Notes under the pieces: generated by a model | The model's database searches: none | Seen by the model: only the letters and a program-made list of their open reading frames with translations | What the model was told of the DNA's origin: nothing | Shown: positions 57,652 to 64,000 of the stretch, one piece after another | Numbering within the stretch: position 1 is the first letter of the stretch | Layout: every line of letters begins with the position of its first letter | Assembly (NCBI RefSeq): GCF_002886255.1 | Contig: NZ_KZ614149.1 | Coordinates: forward strand, 1,984,001 to 2,048,000 | Origin: Alteribacillus bidgolensis | Lineage (GTDB): Bacteria > Bacillota > Bacilli > Bacillales > Marinococcaceae | Reading direction: 5' to 3' | DNA: 64,000 nt | Program-made: the position numbers and the translations under genes

Positions 57652-59595
57652 TTAATCCAGGCTGCGTGTATCTATTTTTTCTTTTATTTCCTTTACAAAA
57701 TCAGCTAATGCTGCGGATTTTGAATCATTTTGTCCATAACGGCGCACGTTGACAGCTTCTGCTTCGATTTCCTTGTCTCCGAGTACAAGCATATAAGGAA
57801 CTTTTTTCATTTGTGCTTCCCGGATTTTATAGCCGATTTTTTCATCACGAGTATCGACTTCCACCCTTACACCCGCTTTACGCAGCTCATCTTCTACTTT
57901 ACGAGCATAATCGAGATGGGCTTCAGCTGATACTGGAATCACTTTTGCTTGTACAGGAGCAAGCCAAGTCGGGAAAGCACCTTTGTATTCTTCTAGTAAA
58001 AATGCGATAAAACGCTCCATGGTCGATACAATACCGCGATGAATAACAACAGGACGGTGTTCCTGCCCATCTTCTCCGATATAAGTGAGATCGAACCGCT
58101 CTGGGAGATGGAAGTCTAATTGAACAGTAGATAACGTTTCGTCTTTTCCAAGGGCCGTTTTCACTTGCACGTCTAGCTTCGGACCATAAAAAGCGGCTTC
58201 GCCATCAGCTTCTACGTAATCGACTCCCATGTCATCCATTGCTTCTTTCAGCATTGCTTGTGCTTTTTCCCACATTTCATCGTTGTCCACATACTTTTCT
58301 TTATCTTCTGGATCACGGTAAGACAGACGGAAATAGTAATCGTCGAGTCCAAAATCTTGATATACATTTTTAATCAGCTCTACCACCCGAATAAATTCAG
58401 ACTTCAGCTGATCCGGACGAGCAAAGATATGAGCATCATTTAACGTCATTGCACGTACACGTTGAAGTCCGGCAAGAGCACCTGACTTTTCATAACGATG
58501 CATCATCCCAAGCTCTGCAATCCGTACGGGGAGATTTCGATAACTATGCAGCTGGTTTTTATACACCATCATATGGTGGGGACAGTTCATCGGCCGAATA
58601 ACCAATGTTTCATTATCCATTTCCATTGGCGGGAACATATCATCTTGATAATGATCCCAGTGACCGGACGTTTTATACAATTCAGAGCTTCCAAGTACTG
58701 GGGTATAGACATGATCATACCCGAGACGTTCTTCGATGTCTACGATATAGCGCTCAATAGTCCGGCGGATCGTAGCCCCTTTCGGAAGCCATAACGGCAG
58801 ACCCTGTCCAACTTTTTGGTTCACAGAGAAAATCTCGAGCTCTTTGCCAAGTTTACGATGGTCACGTTCTTTTGCCTCTTCGAGCATTTTAAGATGCTCT
58901 TCTAGTTCCGATTGTTTAAAGAAGGCTGTTCCGTAAATACGCTGCAGCATTTTATTATTGCTGTCTCCGCGCCAGTAAGCACCGGAAATGCTCATTAATT
59001 TAAACTTTTTCAATTTAGAAGTGCTCGGTACATGAACGCCGCGGCATAAATCAAAAAACTCTCCTTGCTCATATATGGAGAGTGTCTCTCCTTCAGGAAT
59101 GTCGTCAATTAATTCTATTTTCAAGTCGTCCCCGATTTCCTGGTAAATTTCTTTAGCCTTTTCACGGCTGACTTCTTTTCGAACGATTTCATGATTCTCA
59201 TCGATGATTTTTTTCATTTCTTTTTCTATTTTCGGTAAGTCTTCTGGTGTTAATTGATGAGGCATATCAATATCATAATAAAAACCATGTTCGATAACGG
59301 GCCCTACGCCCAGTTTCACATCATCAAATACACGTTTTACTGCCTGTGCCATTAAATGCGCTGTGCTGTGACGCAGAATTTCAAGGCCTTCTTCATTTTT
59401 TGAGGTAATGATTTCAATGTTTCCGTCTTTATGAATAGGTGTCTTAAGATCAATCGGCTCACCGTTTAATCTTCCGGCTAAAGCTTGTTTTTTAAGCCCG
59501 GGGCTGATGGAGGATGCGATTTCTTCTGTCGTAACACCCTCTTTAAATGACTTGACATTTCCATCTGGAAAAGTGATATTTACGTTATTTGCCAC
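57652..59595 (-). CDS. thrS: Threonine-tRNA ligase
   Basis: Class II synthetase with TGS (about 1-64), editing/SAD (HSTAHLMAQAVKRVF near 76; RGVHVPSTSKLKKF near 185), catalytic and anticodon domains. Zinc and motif 2 residues are in RPMNCPHHMMVYKNQLHSYR near 334 and LQRVRAMTLNDAHIF near 375. The C-terminal region has WLAPVQAKVIPVS. 647 residues, normal. GTG start at 59595 behind AGGAGGGAC. Regulated by the Thr T-box upstream. Confidence 0.98.
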   Translation of the reverse strand: MANNVNITFPDGNVKSFKEGVTTEEIASSISPGLKKQALAGRLNGEPIDLKTPIHKDGNIEIITSKNEEGLEILRHSTAHLMAQAVKRVFDDVKLGVGPVIEHGFYYDIDMPHQLTPEDLPKIEKEMKKIIDENHEIVRKEVSREKAKEIYQEIGDDLKIELIDDIPEGETLSIYEQGEFFDLCRGVHVPSTSKLKKFKLMSISGAYWRGDSNNKMLQRIYGTAFFKQSELEEHLKMLEEAKERDHRKLGKELEIFSVNQKVGQGLPLWLPKGATIRRTIERYIVDIEERLGYDHVYTPVLGSSELYKTSGHWDHYQDDMFPPMEMDNETLVIRPMNCPHHMMVYKNQLHSYRNLPVRIAELGMMHRYEKSGALAGLQRVRAMTLNDAHIFARPDQLKSEFIRVVELIKNVYQDFGLDDYYFRLSYRDPEDKEKYVDNDEMWEKAQAMLKEAMDDMGVDYVEADGEAAFYGPKLDVQVKTALGKDETLSTVQLDFHLPERFDLTYIGEDGQEHRPVVIHRGIVSTMERFIAFLLEEYKGAFPTWLAPVQAKVIPVSAEAHLDYARKVEDELRKAGVRVEVDTRDEKIGYKIREAQMKKVPYMLVLGDKEIEAEAVNVRRYGQNDSKSAALADFVKEIKEKIDTRSLD

Positions 59596-59651
59596 ACTAA
59601 GTCCCTCCTATTTTGTCGTTATGATGAACGCTTAAAGCCTAATCTAAATAA

Positions 59652-59985
59652 AAAACGCCCCTTCTCAAAGAAGGGGCGATGAAAGTCCGCGGTTCCACCC
59701 TTGTTACACATAAAGATAATCTTATACCTTACCTGTGATCTCAAGACCGGGATAACGACCGGCAGACGTCAGCGCTTAATTAGAAGGCTCCATTATGTAT
59801 GACGATCTGTCATCACTTTTGAACGAAACTCACCTTTTGTGAGAATCTGTTCAGCACTGCTGCTCCAAGGCGGTAAGAAACAAGACCTTTACAGAAAGCT
59901 TTCAGCCAAGACTTTCTTCTCTGTTCTAAAGGAGAATTTGTTTCTCATGTCCTTTTCTAAGCATGTTTCATAACGATAACTTCTT
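59652..59985 (-). promoter_or_regulatory. T-box leader, threonine (ACC) specifier, controlling thrS
   Basis: The minus strand has AACAAGGGTGGAACCGCGG near 59689-59705. A perfect GCCCCTTCT-type terminator hairpin with a T-run (59653-59678) follows. In stem I, TTTCTTACCGCCTTGGAGC near 59870 aligns ACC (Thr) with the UUC specifier of the pheS leader. Confidence 0.93.
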
Positions 59986-59993
59986 CTGTAGTC

Positions 59994-60022
59994 ATTATAG
60001 AGAGACTTTCAAGGAAAATCAA
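59994..60022 (-). promoter_or_regulatory. SigA promoter for the thrS T-box transcript
   Basis: TTGATT and TATAAT with 17-nt spacing on the minus strand, just upstream of the T-box. Confidence 0.8.
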
Positions 60023-60138
60023 CCTTTCAATAAGAAAAGTTCAAGCATTCTGAAAGAAAAAGGCCGGCTAAGATTAAGCAGTTTCTATTACTTCATACAA
60101 ACAGCAACGGAATCACTGATGCCACCGCTTTTCATCAC

Positions 60139-60186
60139 AAAAAGCTGTTTCAAAGACTGGCAGTTCTGTCAGTCTTTGAAACAGCT
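60139..60186 (-). terminator. Intrinsic terminator after the LysM-3D gene
   Basis: Perfect 17-bp stem AGCTGTTTCAAAGACTG / CAGTCTTTGAAACAGCT followed by TTTTT on the minus strand. Confidence 0.9.
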
Positions 60187-60195
60187 GGAGTAGAG

Positions 60196-60765
60196 TTATT
60201 CAAGAATCTTTATATTTACTTTTTTGTTTCCCCACTGCAAGGCTTCGCTGCGATCGGAGAAAAACACATCAATTTTATTTCCTTTTATTGCACCGCCTGT
60301 GTCCCCTGCAACCGCTGTACCGTAACCTTCAACGTGAACTTCTGTTCCAAGCGGAATAACGTCCGGGTCAACAGAAATTACTTTTTTATCCGGATTTGCT
60401 TTTAAATTAATACCTGTTGCTGTAATTCCAGAACACCCGCTGCAATTAGCTGTATACGCTGTAGAGGAAACCGTCATTTCACTAGCGGTTTTTTGTTCCG
60501 ATTGCTTCTCTGACGTACTTTCAGAAGAACTAGCAGACACAGAACCGTCTCCTGTAACATCAAGTTCCTGGTTTGGATATATCAAATTTGAAGAAAGATC
60601 GTTCCAGCTTTTCAGTTCAGAAACTGAAATATCATGATTTAATGCTATCCGATATAAGGTGTCGCCGCTTTCGACTGTATATGTATTAGAAGCCTCAGCA
60701 TCATCGATTGATACACCAATAAGTAATGCAACCGCCATTGTTGTTGCTGAAATTAATTTCTTCAA
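60196..60765 (-). CDS. Secreted LysM and 3D-domain cell-wall protein (YocH-like)
   Basis: Probable wall hydrolase or lytic transglycosylase of 189 residues. An N-terminal signal peptide ends near AEA (about residue 25). One LysM domain follows (NTYTVESGDTLYRIALNHDI, about 27-70), then a Ser/Glu-rich linker. The C-terminal 3D domain carries its Asp residues in ISVDPDVIPLGTEVHVEG, AVAGDTGGAIKGNKIDVFF and SDRSEA. TTG start at 60765 with GGGAGTG. Similar in layout to B. subtilis YocH, but with one LysM visible rather than two. Confidence 0.9.
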   Translation of the reverse strand: MKKLISATTMAVALLIGVSIDDAEASNTYTVESGDTLYRIALNHDISVSELKSWNDLSSNLIYPNQELDVTGDGSVSASSSESTSEKQSEQKTASEMTVSSTAYTANCSGCSGITATGINLKANPDKKVISVDPDVIPLGTEVHVEGYGTAVAGDTGGAIKGNKIDVFFSDRSEALQWGNKKVNIKILE

Positions 60766-60804
60766 ATAAATTCACTCCCTTTTTTATCCTGCATTAGTAA
60801 AATT

Positions 60805-60833
60805 ATCATAGTCATATTACAATAGTGTCTCAA
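60805..60833 (-). promoter_or_regulatory. SigA promoter for the LysM-3D gene
   Basis: TTGAGA and TATGAT with 17-nt spacing on the minus strand, about 40 nt upstream of the gene. Confidence 0.65.
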
Positions 60834-60907
60834 CGAATTTCCGTTTCGATTACACTATGATTACCATAACGAAATATTTTACATGCACCAAGGTGTTACA
60901 ATGGATA

Positions 60908-60968
60908 AATGACATTACCAAATGACGGAAGACGTAGTTTTGCTTATATTTTGATCCTAAGTACTGTC
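60908..60968 (-). repeat. Partial family 1 repeat upstream of the FGGY kinase
   Basis: AAATGACGGAAGACGTAGTTTTGCTTATATTTTGATCC matches the centre of the repeat (written here only as a summary: GACGGAAGACGTAGTTTTG). Both outer ends are missing. Confidence 0.5.
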
Positions 60969-60985
60969 AATGAAGGAGGTTCATC

Positions 60986-62434
60986 ATGGAATACATTGCA
61001 GTTTTTGACGTTGGTACATCAGCTATAAAAGGATTACTGATGCAAAAAGACGGCTGCGTTTTCGAAGAGCGTTCTGCAGCCATTCATACATACAAAGGAA
61101 AACACGGGGAAAAAGAACAAAACCCCGAAGAATGGTGGACTGGCATGAAGTCTATTACAAGAGGATGGTTCGAGGAAAAGAATATACCTCCTGAGTCGGT
61201 GAAAGCTGTCACATTCAGCGGTCAAATGGAAAATGTCATTTTAATTAGAGAAGGAGAAAACACAGAGCGAGCTATTTTATATTCTGATATGAGAGCTGAA
61301 GAAGAATCCAGCTGGATTCAGAAACAACGCCCAGATTTACCGGACATTACAGCTAATGCTGTATCGGCCTCGACTCCGCTGGCCAAATTGCTTTGGTTGA
61401 ATAAAAGAGAAAAAAAACCCGCCGCTGTCGTTTTCAGTGCGAAAGATTATCTCATTTATAAACTTACCGGAGTTATCACAACAGACAGTGTAACCGGTGC
61501 AACGACAGGTATGATGGATATCCAAACGAGAACATGGCACCCTGGTATACTGGAATCTTTCGGGATTGATTATTTCACCCTTCCAGCATTATTGTCACCT
61601 AATGATCTGGCCGGAAACGTGTTGCCCAGCGGGAATAGCGGTTTTCACGGAAACACTCCCGTTCTTTGCGGAGCAGGGGATGCAGGAGCAAGCACCATGG
61701 GAGCAGGAGCGATTCATGATGGTGACAGCTATTTTTACATCGGTACAACGGGCTGGGCTGCAGCTCCAACAAAAAGTCATTCCCCAAAAACCGCTGGTGT
61801 TTTCACACTAGCCCATGTGATACATAATATGAATATCTCAATAGCTCCTCTTTTGAATGCAGGCAATGTCTACGAGTGGACGAAAAATACATTTATGCCG
61901 GAGAGCTCGTATGAAACATTTGAAAATACTATTTCACAGTCTAAACCAGGTGCGGGCGGTCTTGTCTTTCTGCCTTATATTCATGGAGAAAGGTTCCCGG
62001 TTCAAGATAGCAATGCGAAAGGAATATATTTCGGTATCCAAGCGCATACAAGTCAAGCTGATTTTATGAGAGCTTCATTAGAAGGAATCTGTTATTCTTT
62101 ACGGCATATTGCTGAAACAATAATAGAGGCAAAGGAAGGAAAAATCATTTTAATCGGCGGTGGAGCAAAAAGTAAATCATGGTGCCAAATACTTGCTGAC
62201 ATAACAAATAAAACAGTGAGTGTACCAGAAAATAGTGAATACTTGCCGGCTGTAGGCATAGCATCTACTGCTTTTCTTTATCTTGGCTGGGTGAAAGACG
62301 CTGGACAATTTGTTGACAGCTACATAAGTTGCCTTCCAAAAAACATATACCGACCCAATCAAAAGATTAGAAGCGTATATGAAAAAGGTTATAAACAATA
62401 TGTAAAACTCTACCCAAGTACAAAAGAGATTTAA
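60986..62434 (+). CDS. FGGY-family carbohydrate kinase
   Basis: Sugar or polyol kinase of 482 residues, probably xylulose/gluconate-kinase-like. The N-terminal ATPase motif is FDVGTSAIKGLLMQKDG near residue 7. VTFSGQMENVILIREG near 73 carries the substrate-site region. The catalytic Asp is in CGAGDAGASTMGAG near 231-244. The C-terminal FGGY signature region has EGICYSLRHIAETI and ILIGGGAKSKSWCQILADI near 385-405. No transporter or isomerase is adjacent, so the substrate cannot be inferred. ATG with GAAGGAGG upstream. Probably a single-gene accessory insertion. Confidence 0.9.
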   Translation: MEYIAVFDVGTSAIKGLLMQKDGCVFEERSAAIHTYKGKHGEKEQNPEEWWTGMKSITRGWFEEKNIPPESVKAVTFSGQMENVILIREGENTERAILYSDMRAEEESSWIQKQRPDLPDITANAVSASTPLAKLLWLNKREKKPAAVVFSAKDYLIYKLTGVITTDSVTGATTGMMDIQTRTWHPGILESFGIDYFTLPALLSPNDLAGNVLPSGNSGFHGNTPVLCGAGDAGASTMGAGAIHDGDSYFYIGTTGWAAAPTKSHSPKTAGVFTLAHVIHNMNISIAPLLNAGNVYEWTKNTFMPESSYETFENTISQSKPGAGGLVFLPYIHGERFPVQDSNAKGIYFGIQAHTSQADFMRASLEGICYSLRHIAETIIEAKEGKIILIGGGAKSKSWCQILADITNKTVSVPENSEYLPAVGIASTAFLYLGWVKDAGQFVDSYISCLPKNIYRPNQKIRSVYEKGYKQYVKLYPSTKEI

Positions 62435-62502
62435 GGGAAATCGGCTTATCAACAATCTCTAAGTGGCTGTTTTCTAAAAAATAATATCTACTTAACTGGA
62501 AT

Positions 62503-62555
62503 AAAAAACAAGCTGATTTTCTTAATACCCGAAAGAAAAAACAGCTTGTTTTTTT
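62503..62555 (+). terminator. Intrinsic terminator of the FGGY kinase gene
   Basis: AAAAAACAAGCTG / CAGCTTGTTTTTTT stem with a loop of about 26 nt; potentially bidirectional. Confidence 0.8.
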
Positions 62556-62573
62556 CTATTGCAGTGAATTTAG

Positions 62574-62692
62574 CTTAAGATGAATGTTGACTAGCATTTT
62601 TTCTCATGATAATTTTCATCTATATGTTTCATAAGAACAGAAAGGTAATCCATTGCATGGGGATATTGCTTTTGAATATAAATGTTAGAAAA
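62574..62692 (-). pseudogene. Possible small ORF or gene remnant
   Basis: A minus-strand reading frame gives peptide-like sequence (IQKQYPHAMDYLSVLMKHID, then ENYHEKKC and a stop). It looks coding, but it has no clear start or ribosome binding site and lies just after a terminator. It may be a remnant of a larger gene. Confidence 0.25.
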
Positions 62693-62693
62693 T

Positions 62694-62723
62694 AAAAAGC
62701 CTGAACTCAAACAGTTCCAGGCT
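62694..62723 (-). terminator. Terminator-like hairpin between ytxC and the FGGY kinase
   Basis: AGCCTGGAACT / AGTTCAGGCT stem followed by TTTTTA on the minus strand. Confidence 0.65.
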
Positions 62724-62890
62724 CACGTATGTATTTTACACACACTTCGCTCATCTCTTCTCTGCTAACTTAAGCGGTATTTCCATACTGTAACTCTGCA
62801 GGACTTTAATGCATATAAGAATTTTTCCGCAACTTCTTCTATACTTATCATATCCGTAAAGGCGTTTGTTCCACTTTTTTACTGGAGAAT

Positions 62891-62923
62891 AAAAAACTCC
62901 AACGGTCCAGGGTTGGAGTTTTT
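62891..62923 (-). terminator. Intrinsic terminator of ytxC
   Basis: AAAAACTCCAAC / GTTGGAGTTTTT stem with a T-run on both strands. Confidence 0.85.
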
Positions 62924-62964
62924 ATCATTTAAGGATTTTATATATAGCTATTTTTTAAATGGTT

Positions 62965-63831
62965 CTACACGTTTTTATCCGATATATTTTTCAGAGGCCA
63001 TTCAGACTGAGGATGAATTATTAATTTTTCTTGAAAAATCATTTCAAATGTTTGTACGGTCCCTTCCTCTCCGTCAGCGTATACGTGAAGTTCTTTAGGG
63101 GCTAGGCTTACCGCTGGACTAACTGCCATATATTCAAAGGGCAGGCTTTTTTCAAATACTAGCGTAGGTTCTAAATGATGGAGTCTCGTCCATTGATCTA
63201 CCGGTTTTAAATGCTTATCGAGAAATACAGGTTTTTCTTTCAATAATACATGAAGCACGGAACATAACGAAGCAGTATACTTCAAATAATGACGGCAAGC
63301 TTCAATCATCGTTTGGTATTCTTGCTCCCACTTGTATTCATCAATAGCTGCTGACGCCGCTTTCATGAGCAGGTGATGATAATTACCAAGCCGAAATGTC
63401 AGCATAGGGTCCCATTGTATGACATCATTGTTTTTTATTTCTTCAGTTAATTCATGATAAACAAAATGCTTTCGTTGTTGTAACAGATTGGTTTCTGGCA
63501 CCTCCTCTCGTTCCCCTTCAAGAAGAGAGTGGGCAATTTCAGTGATTGCGGGTGCCTCTTCTCTATAAAAAAAGGTCCGTTCAATATGTTCTTTTACCCA
63601 ATACAGTTCTTTCTCTTCAATCATATAATCACATAGTGAAGAAGCAAGGTAAGGTATTATGCTTTCCTGCCATTGATCTTCTGTACCATCAAACTCCCAT
63701 AGAACCCTCTCTTTATGTTTGTAGAGTTCACCTGTATATATACCCTTACGCTCCCATTCCTCCTTTTCCTTACTAAACCAATTAAAGATTACTTCGCTAT
63801 CTGTTTCACATGCAAAACCGATCGAGAACAA
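62965..63831 (-). CDS. ytxC: YtxC-like sporulation protein
   Basis: Protein of 288 residues without membrane segments. It is rich in aromatic and charged residues, with blocks such as IPYLASSLCDYMIEEKELYW near 58-77, FVYHELTEEIKNNDVIQWDP near 126-145 and MTFRLGNYHHLLMKAASAA-like sequence after it. Length and position upstream of thrS agree with B. subtilis YtxC, annotated as a putative sporulation protein. TTG start at 63831, with AGGGGGG about 9 nt upstream. Assignment rests on synteny and general resemblance. Confidence 0.75.
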   Translation of the reverse strand: MFSIGFACETDSEVIFNWFSKEKEEWERKGIYTGELYKHKERVLWEFDGTEDQWQESIIPYLASSLCDYMIEEKELYWVKEHIERTFFYREEAPAITEIAHSLLEGEREEVPETNLLQQRKHFVYHELTEEIKNNDVIQWDPMLTFRLGNYHHLLMKAASAAIDEYKWEQEYQTMIEACRHYLKYTASLCSVLHVLLKEKPVFLDKHLKPVDQWTRLHHLEPTLVFEKSLPFEYMAVSPAVSLAPKELHVYADGEEGTVQTFEMIFQEKLIIHPQSEWPLKNISDKNV

Positions 63832-63898
63832 TCCTTCATTCCCCCCTGCTCACAAGACATGTCTTAATCCGAATTTTCATATAGGAGAGCTCCAGCTT

Positions 63899-63979
63899 TT
63901 GTTAGGCTGGTCCAGTTATACCTTGTTTACAATTGCAATCGTCTGCTCTGTTTTTATACCTATGGAAGAAGGAAGATAA
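63899..63979 (+). CDS. Candidate 26-residue hydrophobic small protein
   Basis: TTG-initiated ORF with AGGAGAG about 9 nt upstream. It reads (M)LGWSSYTLFTIAIVCSVF and ends MEEGR, so a hydrophobic core could span or dip into the membrane. It is followed after 2 nt by another possible start codon. No family recognised. Confidence 0.35.
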   Translation: MLGWSSYTLFTIAIVCSVFIPMEEGR

Positions 63980-63981
63980 AA

Positions 63982-64000
63982 ATGCCTAAAATCAACGCAG
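63982..64000 (+). CDS. Start of a plus-strand gene cut by the window edge
   Basis: ATG at 63982 preceded by GAAGGAAG with good spacing; only MPKINA is visible. Too short to assign. Confidence 0.35.

Larger units (their letters stand above)
62435..62964. other. Intergenic region between the FGGY kinase and ytxC
   Basis: Holds three terminator-like hairpins (62503, 62694, 62891) and short minus-strand reading frames between them. One, at about 62851-62765, would read MISIEEVAEKFLYALKSC and onward for 28 residues. None has a convincing ribosome binding site, so I treat the region as non-genic or degraded. Confidence 0.4.

Noticed and set aside
60860..60900. A WalR box (TGTAA direct repeat) upstream of the YocH-like gene
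   Set aside because: Two TGTAA(C/A) elements are present, but they are 17 nt apart start to start, not the 11 nt expected for WalR.
4239..60968. The repeated sequences as a CRISPR array
   Set aside because: Copies are scattered singly over tens of kilobases, not regularly spaced, and no cas genes are present.

Overview
The window looks like a chromosomal segment of an endospore-forming member of the Bacillaceae. It carries sspI, gerE, gerM and ytxC, T-box leaders, an L20 leader, and SigG-, SigK- and SigW-like promoters. The gene order follows the Bacillus subtilis clpX-to-thrS arm closely: clpX-tig-ysoA-leuDCBA-ilvCNB, ysnB-ysnA-rph-gerM-racE-marR, gerE-sdhBAC, yslB/uvrC, trxA-etfAB-fadB-fadR-lcfA, yshE-mutS2-polX-cvpA-zapA-pheTS-ysgA-sspI, ysdC-ysdB-ysdA-rplT-rpmI-infC, thrS, ytxC. 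Species cannot be fixed by eye; the window could come from one of the salt- or alkali-tolerant genera.

Layout. 1-4.2 kb: protein quality control (ClpX, trigger factor, a TPR protein). 4.5-14 kb: branched-chain amino acid block, with ilvBNC-leuABCD behind a Leu (CUC) T-box and ilvE just upstream. 14.4-15.7 kb: an SRAP protein and a tRNA-Arg(UCU) gene split by a 313-nt group I intron. 15.8-20.4 kb: ysnB, ysnA, rph, gerM, murI, marR. 20.7-23.1 kb: ptsHI behind a GlcT-type RAT/terminator. 23.2-28.8 kb: gerE, sdhCAB and a TrkH/Ktr potassium transporter. 28.9-34 kb: yslB, uvrC, a DUF488 gene, trxA, aprX. 34-41 kb: fatty-acid degradation cluster with FadR and two acyl-CoA ligases. 41.5-51 kb: a 27-residue membrane ORF, yshE, mutS2, polX, cvpA, zapA and pheST behind a Phe (UUC) T-box. 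51.8-60 kb: ysgA, sspI, ysdC, a dUTPase, ysdB, ysdA, infC-rpmI-rplT with its L20 leader, and thrS behind a Thr (ACC) T-box. 60-64 kb: a LysM-3D cell-wall protein, an FGGY kinase and ytxC.

Two things go beyond ordinary housekeeping. First, the tRNA-Arg(UCU) gene carries a group I intron between U34 and C35 with recognisable P1-P9 core pairings and no internal ORF. Second, an intergenic double-hairpin repeat of about 80-105 bp occurs in some sixteen full or partial copies. It nearly always lies in one orientation and often directly against the U-tract of an intrinsic terminator. Copies sit inside the leaders of ilvB, pheS, infC and ysdB, and their stems show compensatory changes. A second, longer Bacillaceae-type repeat (beginning AAAAGCGCAAG) has three copies.

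All calls come from reading sequence and remembered families; no database search was run.
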